Shown here: one piece after another, positions 7,230-14,853 of the stretch | How positions within the stretch are numbered: position 1 is the stretch's first letter | Layout: the number at the start of each line of letters is the position of its first letter | From: an uncultured Eubacteriales bacterium | GTDB taxonomy: Bacteria > Bacillota > Clostridia > Oscillospirales > Oscillospiraceae | Assembly (NCBI GenBank): GCA_900544405.1 | Contig: UQVA01000001.1 | Span: forward strand, 186,001 to 250,000 | Length of the DNA: 64,000 nt | Direction: 5' to 3' | The notes under the pieces: generated by a model | Told to the model about the DNA's origin: nothing | Database searches by the model: none | What the model saw: only the letters and a program-made list of their open reading frames with translations | Made by a program: the position numbers and the translations under genes

Positions 7230-7970
7230 ATGAACATTCCCTATCCTGATGAAAAACGCATTTCGGAGGCGGTCCAAAGCATCTGCGATCAGGCCGTGCC
7301 GGAGCAGGAGACCGTCCGGTCTTTTCTGAAAAATATGACCCGTAGCCTGGGCTTTCGGAATATTTTCCGGGGGACCCTGGATTCTGCACTGCTGACATTG
7401 ACGGTGTGCCTGCTGGTGGGCGGCGGCAGTTTATATGCGCTGCTGAAAGCACCCAATGGACCTGCACTGGCCGCAGGAGCCGCCTTTGCTCTCTCGCCGC
7501 TGATGCTTCTGGTGTTGTTTTCTCTGTTGACCTGGAAGGGACGCACCGACAGCCTTTATGCCATCCAAATGACCTGCAAGTACACCCTGCACCACCTGAC
7601 GGCTTACCGGGTCTTTGCAGCCTCCCTTCTGAATATCGGCTTCAACGGCATTTACGTTCTGCTGCTGCACCGTTTCCTGCAGATCAGCTTCTTTTCTATT
7701 CTCTGCATTTCTCTTTCGGCGCTGTTTCTTTTCGCCCTGCTGCTCATCCGGACCATCCTGCACACGCCTTCGGCCTTCGGCGTGCTGGGCCTGTGCGCCG
7801 GTTGGCTGGCAGTCAACGGTGGGCTGTTCTGGGCAATCCCGGAGGCCTACAGAGCCTTTTTGCAGGCAGTCCCCGTAGGCGTCTGGCTCGTTACCGTTCT
7901 GCTGTTTGCGGTGGGAGCCTGGAACAGCTATCGGATATGGATAAGGAGGGAACATTATGCTTACAGTTAA
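7230..7970 (+). CDS. Polytopic membrane protein of sigma/ABC operon
   Basis: 246 residues. The first about 48 are soluble and charged. About six membrane spans follow (for example SALLTLTVCLLVGGGSLYAL and GVWLVTVLLFAVGAW), ending in a basic tail. I recognise no family signature. Its place directly after the sigma gene (AAGGAG site, start 2 bp after the sigma stop) and overlapping the ATPase gene by 14 bp suggests an anti-sigma sensor or an extra transporter subunit. Confidence 0.75.
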   Translation: MNIPYPDEKRISEAVQSICDQAVPEQETVRSFLKNMTRSLGFRNIFRGTLDSALLTLTVCLLVGGGSLYALLKAPNGPALAAGAAFALSPLMLLVLFSLLTWKGRTDSLYAIQMTCKYTLHHLTAYRVFAASLLNIGFNGIYVLLLHRFLQISFFSILCISLSALFLFALLLIRTILHTPSAFGVLGLCAGWLAVNGGLFWAIPEAYRAFLQAVPVGVWLVTVLLFAVGAWNSYRIWIRREHYAYS

Positions 7971-8808
7971 GGATGTCACCAAGCGCTACGGAAAATTTAC
8001 GGTATTGGAACACGTCTCACTGGAATTCCAGCCGGGAGTCTATGGCCTGCTGGCCCCCAACGGAGCGGGCAAAACCACCTTGATGAAAATGCTGACCACA
8101 CTGGCCTTTCCCACAGAGGGAGAAATTCTCTGGAGCGGAACGGAAATTCGGGGTCTGGGAGCCGCTTACCGGCAGCAGCTTGGTTATCTGCCCCAGCAGT
8201 TGGGATTTTACCCCCATTATACGCCCAATCAGTATCTTTCCTACCTGTCCGCCCTGAAAGGGCTGGATGGGAAAACTGCCGGGGAACGCATTCCCAAGCT
8301 GCTGGACCTGGTGGGCCTGTCGGAGGTAGCCGACAAGAAAATGAAAAAGCTCTCCGGCGGCATGGTCCAGCGGGTGGGCATTGCCCAGGCCCTGCTGAAT
8401 AACCCGAAAATTCTCATTCTGGACGAACCCACGGCAGGGCTGGACCCTAAGGAACGTGGCCGCTTCCGGAACATCCTGTCCGGCCTTTCCAGAGACCGCA
8501 TTGTGATCTTGTCTACCCACATCGTCTCCGACGTAGAGAACGTAGCCAATCAGCTGATATTATTGAAGGACCGGCAGGTCTATCGGGAGGACACCCCCAA
8601 AAATCTGTGCCGCAGCATGGAAGGCCGGGTCTTTGAGATCACCGTACCGGAGGAAGAAGTGGAAGCCTTCAGGGCAAGCCATCTCATCCTGGCTCAGCGG
8701 CAGGAGGGAGAACGGGTGTCCCTACGCTTTACGGACGGGAATATCCCTGCCGGTGCCGTCCCGGCTGTCCCCACCCTGGAGGATGCGTTCCTCGCCATCT
8801 ATCGGTGA
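7957..8808 (+). CDS. ABC transporter ATP-binding protein
   Basis: 283-residue ATPase of the BcrA/CcmA-like export class. Walker A APNGAGKTTLMK is at about 35-46, signature LSGGMVQRVGIAQALL at about 129, Walker B ILILDEPTAGLDP at about 152 and the H-loop STHIVSDVE at about 187. The C-terminal extension (about 215-283) is typical of antibiotic or lantibiotic exporters. It overlaps the preceding membrane gene, and two permease genes follow at once, making a complete exporter. The substrate is unknown. Confidence 0.93.
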   Translation: MLTVKDVTKRYGKFTVLEHVSLEFQPGVYGLLAPNGAGKTTLMKMLTTLAFPTEGEILWSGTEIRGLGAAYRQQLGYLPQQLGFYPHYTPNQYLSYLSALKGLDGKTAGERIPKLLDLVGLSEVADKKMKKLSGGMVQRVGIAQALLNNPKILILDEPTAGLDPKERGRFRNILSGLSRDRIVILSTHIVSDVENVANQLILLKDRQVYREDTPKNLCRSMEGRVFEITVPEEEVEAFRASHLILAQRQEGERVSLRFTDGNIPAGAVPAVPTLEDAFLAIYR

Positions 8809-8813
8809 CGGCT

Positions 8814-10022
8814 ATGCGGCTTTTGCGAATGGAACTCCGGCGGATGTCCGGAGACCGGATATTCTGGGCATTGGTGATCCTGAGCCTTGTTCTGAACGGC
8901 GTTCTTGTCGCCATGGACAAGCAGGAGCAACCCATCTACCGGGCATTGAACGGTCTTTGCGGTCCCATTACGGAGCAAAGCCTTGCCGACTCGGAGCGGG
9001 TCTATCAGGATACGTTGGCGGAGGCCTCGGCCAAATATCAGCACTTTTACGGCACCGACACCGACGATCTGCAGGAACTGTATGCCAAGGGCTGCCTGGG
9101 GGATGAGAAGGTTCTGGAGAAAATGCAGCTTCGTGGGCAGTGCATCGCCTACGGGAAGGCCGTTTTGAATGGCGAGATCACCTATGACCTGACCGCTTTT
9201 GAAGCCAGCCGGAACGGGCAATTTTCTAATCAACTCCGGCAAGCCCAGGAACGGGCCGCCATGGTCGCAGCAGACGAGGAGTTGGCTTGGGTCACTGTCT
9301 CCCGGTTTACTTCCGCATGGAAAACGCTCTTTTCCTGGCTGGTTCCGGCGGTCCTGCTGGAATCCCTGGTCATTGCCGCATTGCTCATTCTGAAATCCAT
9401 GGAGTCGGAAAGCGTTTTCGGCACCGCTTCCCTGGTCTATACTACCCGGACCGGCAGAAAGGTCCTTCTGGTTCGCACGCTTGCCGGGTTCATCATGGTC
9501 ACGCTAGTATATGTTTTTCTGGCCGTTACGGCCCTTGGGACATTCTTCCTGACCTATCCCCAGCCGGAAACGCTGACTGCACCTATGGCCGCTCAGGTCT
9601 CCTGGCTCCCGAAAATTTCCTTTACCGGCATGACTTATCTGTTCTCCGTTCTGGCAGCAGGATACGGGATTCTGTCGGTTTTTCTGCTTTTATCCGCCGC
9701 TGCGGGTCTATGGCAGCCCAACGCCTTCCTCGGTGCTACCGTCCTGGCTGCCGTGACCGGTGGAACGGTCCTGGCCCAGCGTCTCTGCTCCGGCAGTATC
9801 ACCCTCTGCAACCTGTTGCTGGCTGGAAACCCGGCGGGACTGCTGCTGAAATTCCAGGACGGAACGGCCCAATTCCGTATGGGTGCCCTGTTTTCCTATA
9901 CGCCGGACTGCTATTCCGCTCCCGGCTTTGAACCTGCCGTGCTGGCCCTGTGGGCGGTCCTTGGCACGCTTGCATTGCTGGCCGCCTGGCGCAGCACATC
10001 CCGAAAGGAGGTCCCGGTATGA
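8814..10022 (+). CDS. ABC-2-type permease subunit A
   Basis: 402 residues: one N-terminal span (about 16-35), a long extracytoplasmic stretch (to about 155), then about five spans in the C-terminal half. It shares a short cytoplasmic motif with the next gene (LVYTTRTGRKVLLVRTL versus LAYTTKRGRRSYTDKLL), so the two are paralogous halves. The ATG at 8814 lies 5 bp after the ATPase stop; an in-frame GTG at 8805 overlaps that stop and is the alternative start. Confidence 0.85.
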   Translation: MRLLRMELRRMSGDRIFWALVILSLVLNGVLVAMDKQEQPIYRALNGLCGPITEQSLADSERVYQDTLAEASAKYQHFYGTDTDDLQELYAKGCLGDEKVLEKMQLRGQCIAYGKAVLNGEITYDLTAFEASRNGQFSNQLRQAQERAAMVAADEELAWVTVSRFTSAWKTLFSWLVPAVLLESLVIAALLILKSMESESVFGTASLVYTTRTGRKVLLVRTLAGFIMVTLVYVFLAVTALGTFFLTYPQPETLTAPMAAQVSWLPKISFTGMTYLFSVLAAGYGILSVFLLLSAAAGLWQPNAFLGATVLAAVTGGTVLAQRLCSGSITLCNLLLAGNPAGLLLKFQDGTAQFRMGALFSYTPDCYSAPGFEPAVLALWAVLGTLALLAAWRSTSRKEVPV

Positions 10023-11161
10023 TCTTCCAGGAACTCAAAAAGGTTTTCCGCCCGAAATACTGCCTCATTGCGCTGGCCATTCTGATGGTCCTCTGCGCCA
10101 GGGTTCCCCGGCAGCAGACCGCCGCTGTGAAGTACGCCCGCACGGACGCCTATCCGGAACGCTTTTTCATCTATGATGGGTACAGCGTGGACATCCTTTT
10201 TCAGGACTTCCTTCTGCAAACCTACGGCAAAACCGTCATGTCCGATGCCATTCCGGACCTGGAACAGCGCCGGGAGGCCCTATTGACGCAAATCCAGGCT
10301 TCCGCAGACCAGGACCCGGTATTGCAACGCTGCGGCACCTTTTTTGACCGGGAAACGGCGCAGTTCTGCGGCACAAATCCTGATCAGAGCCTTTCAGAGG
10401 AGGACCAAATATACCTATTCTCCTGCATCAACGGTCAGCTTCGACTGGACGGAACCGACTACCCCGTGGGATTCCTGTCTGCCATGGACTCGGTTTTGGA
10501 GCAGCTGCGTCAAAACGGAAGTTATCAGGTCCTGGGCAGCGATCTGCTGTCCCTGCTGCGACGAAATCTTGGAATTGTGACGGCCTTTTCCCTGGCAGGA
10601 TTAGCTCTGGTCATTCCCTACGGCGTCAGCGAAGCCAGAAGCGGTATGGTGCGGCTGGCCTACACCACAAAACGTGGCCGACGTTCCTACACGGACAAGC
10701 TGCTGACGATTTTCGTTACCGGTGTTGGCATCACCTTTCTGGGGGTACTGCTGGCCATCCTCCTGTTCTCCGGCTTGGGCGTGAGGAGGTTCTGGGATTG
10801 TCGTATCCTGGATGCCATGGCAGCTTTGAAAGAACAGGCTGTCCCGTCCTACGCCGGAATGACCTTTCTGGGATACTACGCTTTTCAGCTTCTGTCCCTT
10901 TTCCTGGTGAATTCTGCCGCCGTTCTGCTGGCTGGGCTGATCTCCCTGCACCTGCGGAATCCCGTGTCCGCACTGGCCTGCTGCCTGCCGCTTCCGGCCG
11001 GAATGTGGTATTACCGCCTGCGATATGTGGATATTCTGCTGGACCAGGGCGGCACTGCCCTCCCGGCGACGGAATCCTTGTTTGTTTCCCTGTTCGCTGT
11101 TCTTGCAGCATTGCTCGTTACGGCCGCAGCACGCTGCATTCAGGATAGAAAAGAATTCTAG
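10019..11161 (+). CDS. ABC-2-type permease subunit B
   Basis: 380 residues, the same layout as the gene before it: an N-terminal span, a large outer domain (about 35-180), then five or so spans. The start ATG overlaps the previous stop (ATGA) and has AAAGGAGG eight bases upstream, so the two are translationally coupled. Last gene of the sigma/ABC operon. Confidence 0.85.
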   Translation: MIFQELKKVFRPKYCLIALAILMVLCARVPRQQTAAVKYARTDAYPERFFIYDGYSVDILFQDFLLQTYGKTVMSDAIPDLEQRREALLTQIQASADQDPVLQRCGTFFDRETAQFCGTNPDQSLSEEDQIYLFSCINGQLRLDGTDYPVGFLSAMDSVLEQLRQNGSYQVLGSDLLSLLRRNLGIVTAFSLAGLALVIPYGVSEARSGMVRLAYTTKRGRRSYTDKLLTIFVTGVGITFLGVLLAILLFSGLGVRRFWDCRILDAMAALKEQAVPSYAGMTFLGYYAFQLLSLFLVNSAAVLLAGLISLHLRNPVSALACCLPLPAGMWYYRLRYVDILLDQGGTALPATESLFVSLFAVLAALLVTAAARCIQDRKEF

Positions 11162-11248
11162 GAGGTGGGAGACAAAGAAAATTGGAAGGGTAGATAGCTC
11201 TATAAGAGCACGCCGTATATATACCCGGTCGTAAAGAACCTAAGCTAA

Positions 11249-11287
11249 AGTGGCAAGGCTGTTTCGCATTGAATCAGTCTTGCCACT
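11249..11287. terminator. Terminator between convergent genes
   Basis: AGTGGCAAG (11249-11257) pairs with CTTGCCACT (11279-11287). It lies between the plus-strand ABC operon (ends 11161) and the minus-strand gene ending at 11293, and could serve both. Confidence 0.65.
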
Positions 11288-11292
11288 CGTTC

Positions 11293-11592
11293 TTATTTCC
11301 GAACGATCTTCTTCTGCCTATCCTGGGCTGCCAGTATCTTCAGGACCGGCGCACGGTCCACTTTGGATAGGTCTAGGACCATGCAGGCATCCAGGGGTGA
11401 GCAATCGAACCGGCGCATGATTGACCGGCACAGCCGCACCCGCTGGGCAATCTGCACATCCGTGTCCGGATGCTTCCGGGCCCATTCAATGCCTCGTTTG
11501 GCAGCGTTCAGGATCTTGATGTTCAGCAACTCCTCATCGGGTATCAGGAGACCGTCACAGATCTCCTGTAAGGTAGATATTTCGATATTCAT
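11293..11592 (-). CDS. Hypothetical ICE protein, 99 aa
   Basis: A soluble, mostly helical protein (LQEICDGLLIPDEEL, RLCRSIMRRFDCSPLDACMV). No recognised domain. The start at 11592 has a GGAGGATG-like site. It is the last minus-strand gene of the transfer module, 264 bp after the HTH protein; that gap holds only short repeats. Confidence 0.6.
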   Translation of the reverse strand: MNIEISTLQEICDGLLIPDEELLNIKILNAAKRGIEWARKHPDTDVQIAQRVRLCRSIMRRFDCSPLDACMVLDLSKVDRAPVLKILAAQDRQKKIVRK

Positions 11593-11855
11593 GTTTCATC
11601 CTCCAAGTATAAAAAATCGGCTCTCCGCAGCAGCAGAGAGCCTGATTTGCGTATGTCCGTCACCGAAACCGGAAACAGGGCCAGGATCACGGTTTGACCC
11701 CGTCTCCGGAAACGAATGACGGTTTTACCAGAACCATTCTACGGAAAATTCCGGGAATGTCAAGCCCAAAAGTTCCGGGATGTGGCCGCAGGGCTGCGCC
11801 CCGCAGGAAAAGTGCTACGGCGTCGGAAGGGCGTGCTGCACCCTGCTAGGACGTT

Positions 11856-12725
11856 TCATAGAGATTTTTTAATTTTTTTCTGTATGCCCAAGGCGGACAA
11901 AATCCGGGAAAAGAAGCCCTTTACGCCGCTCATCGGCGGCGGATCGGCTGCGGCCGGAGGGGGTGTTGTGGATGGGTAGTCCTCCCATGGTGGACACCAT
12001 TGCCCCTCCAATTTTAAGATAGTCTTTCGTATATAGAAAATAATTCTCTTTTTTCGCTGGTAAGTTCTATCCGTTATCTTGGGTATAATACAAGGCTTGG
12101 CAAAAATCAAACCACCCATTTCCGGGAAAACCTCTGCCTGTGGCACAATGGATTCGCCCCAGGCGCAAACGCAGTAGCTGTTCATGCTCATGGCCCGGTT
12201 CGCTTTGTGGCAGGAAAGGATAAAAAAGAAACCGTTGGAAACCAGCTGACGGATGGCGGCAATCACCGTCGTCCGGGCCAGGCCCAACGATTTTTCAAAT
12301 CCTTTTCTCAGGGACGGGAACGCTCGTTTCCCGACGCCGATCAGCTTAAAGAGATAACAGCCAACCAGATAGGCGGCATGGGTAATGGGTGCAGCGCAGA
12401 GTTTCACAGGAATCTGGGTATAGCCCGTGGTCATGTCCTGCACCGCAATGTGATAGGTGTTCGTGGTCCGCAGGGCATCCAGGCCCACCCGGCGATAGTT
12501 CGCTTCTACGATCAGGTAGCCGTTGTCCGCAAGGCTCCGGACAGCGCTTTGGACGGTATGGACAGAGCAGTTGGCCGTGGCCGCCAGCCGCTCCAGCGTC
12601 ACGGAGGCCGTCCCATTGGAACGGCGGAAGCGCAGCAGCGCAGACATGACCCGCACGGCACTGGGCTTCAGCCGCCGGTCCAAGATGATGGCATTGCTCA
12701 TGCAGATGTATTGGGTCTTGGCCAT
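11856..12725 (-). CDS. Winged-helix DNA-binding protein, possible replication initiator
   Basis: 289 residues. The N-terminal winged helix (about 15-95) contains LKPSAVRVMSALLRF and LERLAATANCSVHTVQSAVRSL. A second helical part (about 120-190) has LGLARTTVIAAIRQLVSNGFF, another HTH-like unit. The tail is Pro-rich and then basic. Two-HTH proteins of this shape in ICEs of this kind are often called replication initiators or helper regulators; that role is inferred. The start is ATG 12725 with AAAGGAG upstream; a TTG six bases earlier is less likely. Confidence 0.65.
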   Translation of the reverse strand: MAKTQYICMSNAIILDRRLKPSAVRVMSALLRFRRSNGTASVTLERLAATANCSVHTVQSAVRSLADNGYLIVEANYRRVGLDALRTTNTYHIAVQDMTTGYTQIPVKLCAAPITHAAYLVGCYLFKLIGVGKRAFPSLRKGFEKSLGLARTTVIAAIRQLVSNGFFFILSCHKANRAMSMNSYCVCAWGESIVPQAEVFPEMGGLIFAKPCIIPKITDRTYQRKKRIIFYIRKTILKLEGQWCPPWEDYPSTTPPPAAADPPPMSGVKGFFSRILSALGIQKKIKKSL

Positions 12726-12821
12726 GGTCAACTTCTCCTTTCTCTTATTATGGTTTCTAAACTTTTGTTTTCTTATTTTGTTTCAAGGCATCAGAGGCGG
12801 GCTGATTGTTTTCACATACGA

Positions 12822-13064
12822 TTATCGCTGTGTCTTTGGCCTTATCACGACTTCGTAGCCGAGGACATCCGCCATCTTGATAATGGTGATGAGTTTCGCT
12901 GCTTTCTTCCTTTTTTCAATGTTGGAGATTGCTCCCATGGAGATCTGGCAGTGCTTTCCCAACTCCTCCTGGGTCATCTTCAAGGCCTTTCGCCGCTGTG
13001 TCAGCAGGTCTATGAGTCTGTAGTAAGTCAGAAAGGGTTCCGGGTCTGTTCGGATGGTAAACAT
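12822..13064 (-). CDS. XRE-family helix-turn-helix regulator
   Basis: 80-residue Cro/C1-type protein: LTQRRKALKMTQEELGKHCQ and ISMGAISNIEKRKK form the HTH, followed by a short tail. The frame is open further upstream, but ATG 13064 has GGAGGA at 13070-13075 and gives a complete compact regulator. It follows the transfer operon terminator (13089-13115), so it is probably transcribed apart from it and may regulate ICE genes. Confidence 0.85.
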   Translation of the reverse strand: MFTIRTDPEPFLTYYRLIDLLTQRRKALKMTQEELGKHCQISMGAISNIEKRKKAAKLITIIKMADVLGYEVVIRPKTQR

Positions 13065-13088
13065 ATCATTTCCTCCTGTCAAAAATAC

Positions 13089-13115
13089 CCCCCGGCTTTG
13101 TTTAAGAGCCGGGGG
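13089..13115 (-). terminator. Terminator at the end of the transfer operon
   Basis: CCCCCGGC/GCCGGGGG stem that includes the stop codon of the M23 gene. On the minus strand it is followed by GTATTTTTG. Confidence 0.75.
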
Positions 13116-14853
13116 CTGTCGTTTCTTGTGGGTCCTGGTATGTGAGGTATCCCTGGGGGTCCAGGTAGACACCGTTGTAGGATATGCCAATGTGCAGGTG
13201 CGGGCCGGTGGATTCCCCCGTAGAGCCTACATAGCCGATCACCTGACCGGCAGCAACTTCCTGACCGGCAGATACGATATAGGCAGCCATGTGCATATAG
13301 ATGGACCGGAAGCCGTCGGCATGGTCGATTGTCACATAATTCCCGGCGCTGTCGTTGTAGGTGGCTGTCGTGACGGTCCCTGCCCGGACTGCAAAGATCG
13401 GCGTTCCTTCCGCAACACCAATGTCCAGTCCCTGATGCAGCACCCAGGCACCGGTGATGGGATGGACCCGCATCCCGTAATACTCGGTGATCGTGCCTTC
13501 TTCCGGAAGCGGATAAGCCCAGCCGTCTACCACCGCACCGCTGATATATGGGATGTCCCAAAGCACCTCATTGAGCAGCGCAGCGTTTTCAGGGCGAAGC
13601 ATTTCCTCCATGTGGCTGCGCTGCTCGGCGGTAAGCTGATACAGTTCTGCGGCTTCAGCGACGGTCTTTCCGGTCATGGTTATGACCAATGTGACCGGCT
13701 GTTCCGGCTCCGTTGGTGCTGTAGGCGTGCCGGGATGGGTAGGTTGTGTGGGGTTGGAGGGGTCCCAGGGGACCATCGTCGGTGCAATGGTGTAGGTCTG
13801 GACCTTTGCACCATCCGGTTCTGTATGGGCGGATAGCTCGTTCATGTCCCAGAAAATGGTTTTCAGCAGCTCCTTCTGGGCCTCGCTCATCTCAATATCA
13901 TCGGCGGATTCAATATCCTGAGAGGTTCTGGCAGTATAAACAGCCAGAACGCTGCGCCAGTCCGGCGGGGTCCCCTCCGTGCGGATCTCGTCATGGGGCG
14001 TTTGTTTGATCTCCTCCAGGCGGTTATTGTAGTCCTTATTGACCTCCCGGATCACTTCCCGTATGGCGCTGCCGTTGACCAGATTGGCGGTCTCCGGCAA
14101 TGTCACACACAACATCAGGATCCAGGCACCGAGAAAGCACAGAAAGAGAATTGCCAGAGGAAGAGCCAACGAATGGATGAGTCGGTCAATGGTTCTTCTG
14201 GATTCTTCTTTTGCTTCCTGAAAGGAGCGACCACCTGCACCGGCAGGACCTTGGGAACCTTCCTCCGAGCCGCCCACGTTGGCCGCCGCACTGGCCTGAA
14301 ACCGGCGCTTCAGACGGTCTTTTCCTTTCTCTGCGGCCCGGTCAGCATCCTTCTGCCCGAACACCTCTTTGACCTGCTCTTTATCTCGGCTGCGAGGAGA
14401 AAACGTTCGATACTGTGTGCCTGTGTCGCCGCTTAGGCGAGACGCTGACGTGTTTTCTTTTTCCCAGCCCGGTTTCCTGTCCGGGGCGGCTTTTTCTTTC
14501 CCGGAAGCACCGGCAGCCGTGGAAGGCGTCTCCTTTTCTTCGCCGGTGGATTCCTGATTGGAGTTTTGTGCGCCGCCGTCCCGTTCTTCTGCTTTTTCCT
14601 CCCGGGGAGCGCCGTCCGCCTTCTCCGGCTCATCGGAAACATCCTCCTCCGGCAGCTTTTCCGGATGGGGCAGGCGGTCTCCAAACATTTGCACCTGAAT
14701 CGCCGGTGGAATGACCGGCTGCGGCGGGGGAGGCTCCTGGAGCCGTTCCTCCGGAAGCGGTTTCTCCTGCTCAGTGGGAACCTCGCTGTCCTGAACCTCT
14801 TTGGAGTGCAGCAGCTGCACACGGAGGGCATCCGCCATCTGGTTTTCGCTCAT
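13102..14853 (-). CDS. Transfer-apparatus M23 peptidase with membrane anchor
   Basis: 583 residues. A charged, Pro/Glu-rich cytoplasmic part (1 to about 230) is followed by one membrane span (about 235-260, LALPLAILFLCFLGAW), an extracellular helical region, a Pro/Thr stalk (about 370-395) and a LytM/M23 endopeptidase domain (about 455-575). The domain has the zinc ligands in HQGLD and HLHIG. It would locally open peptidoglycan for the mating channel. The start overlaps the VirB4 stop (ATGA), as in other Tn1549-type modules. Confidence 0.9.
   Translation of the reverse strand: MSENQMADALRVQLLHSKEVQDSEVPTEQEKPLPEERLQEPPPPQPVIPPAIQVQMFGDRLPHPEKLPEEDVSDEPEKADGAPREEKAEERDGGAQNSNQESTGEEKETPSTAAGASGKEKAAPDRKPGWEKENTSASRLSGDTGTQYRTFSPRSRDKEQVKEVFGQKDADRAAEKGKDRLKRRFQASAAANVGGSEEGSQGPAGAGGRSFQEAKEESRRTIDRLIHSLALPLAILFLCFLGAWILMLCVTLPETANLVNGSAIREVIREVNKDYNNRLEEIKQTPHDEIRTEGTPPDWRSVLAVYTARTSQDIESADDIEMSEAQKELLKTIFWDMNELSAHTEPDGAKVQTYTIAPTMVPWDPSNPTQPTHPGTPTAPTEPEQPVTLVITMTGKTVAEAAELYQLTAEQRSHMEEMLRPENAALLNEVLWDIPYISGAVVDGWAYPLPEEGTITEYYGMRVHPITGAWVLHQGLDIGVAEGTPIFAVRAGTVTTATYNDSAGNYVTIDHADGFRSIYMHMAAYIVSAGQEVAAGQVIGYVGSTGESTGPHLHIGISYNGVYLDPQGYLTYQDPQETTAPGS

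Noticed and set aside
12207..13145. 312-codon plus-strand frame
   Set aside because: Opposite the winged-helix and XRE genes; no motifs.
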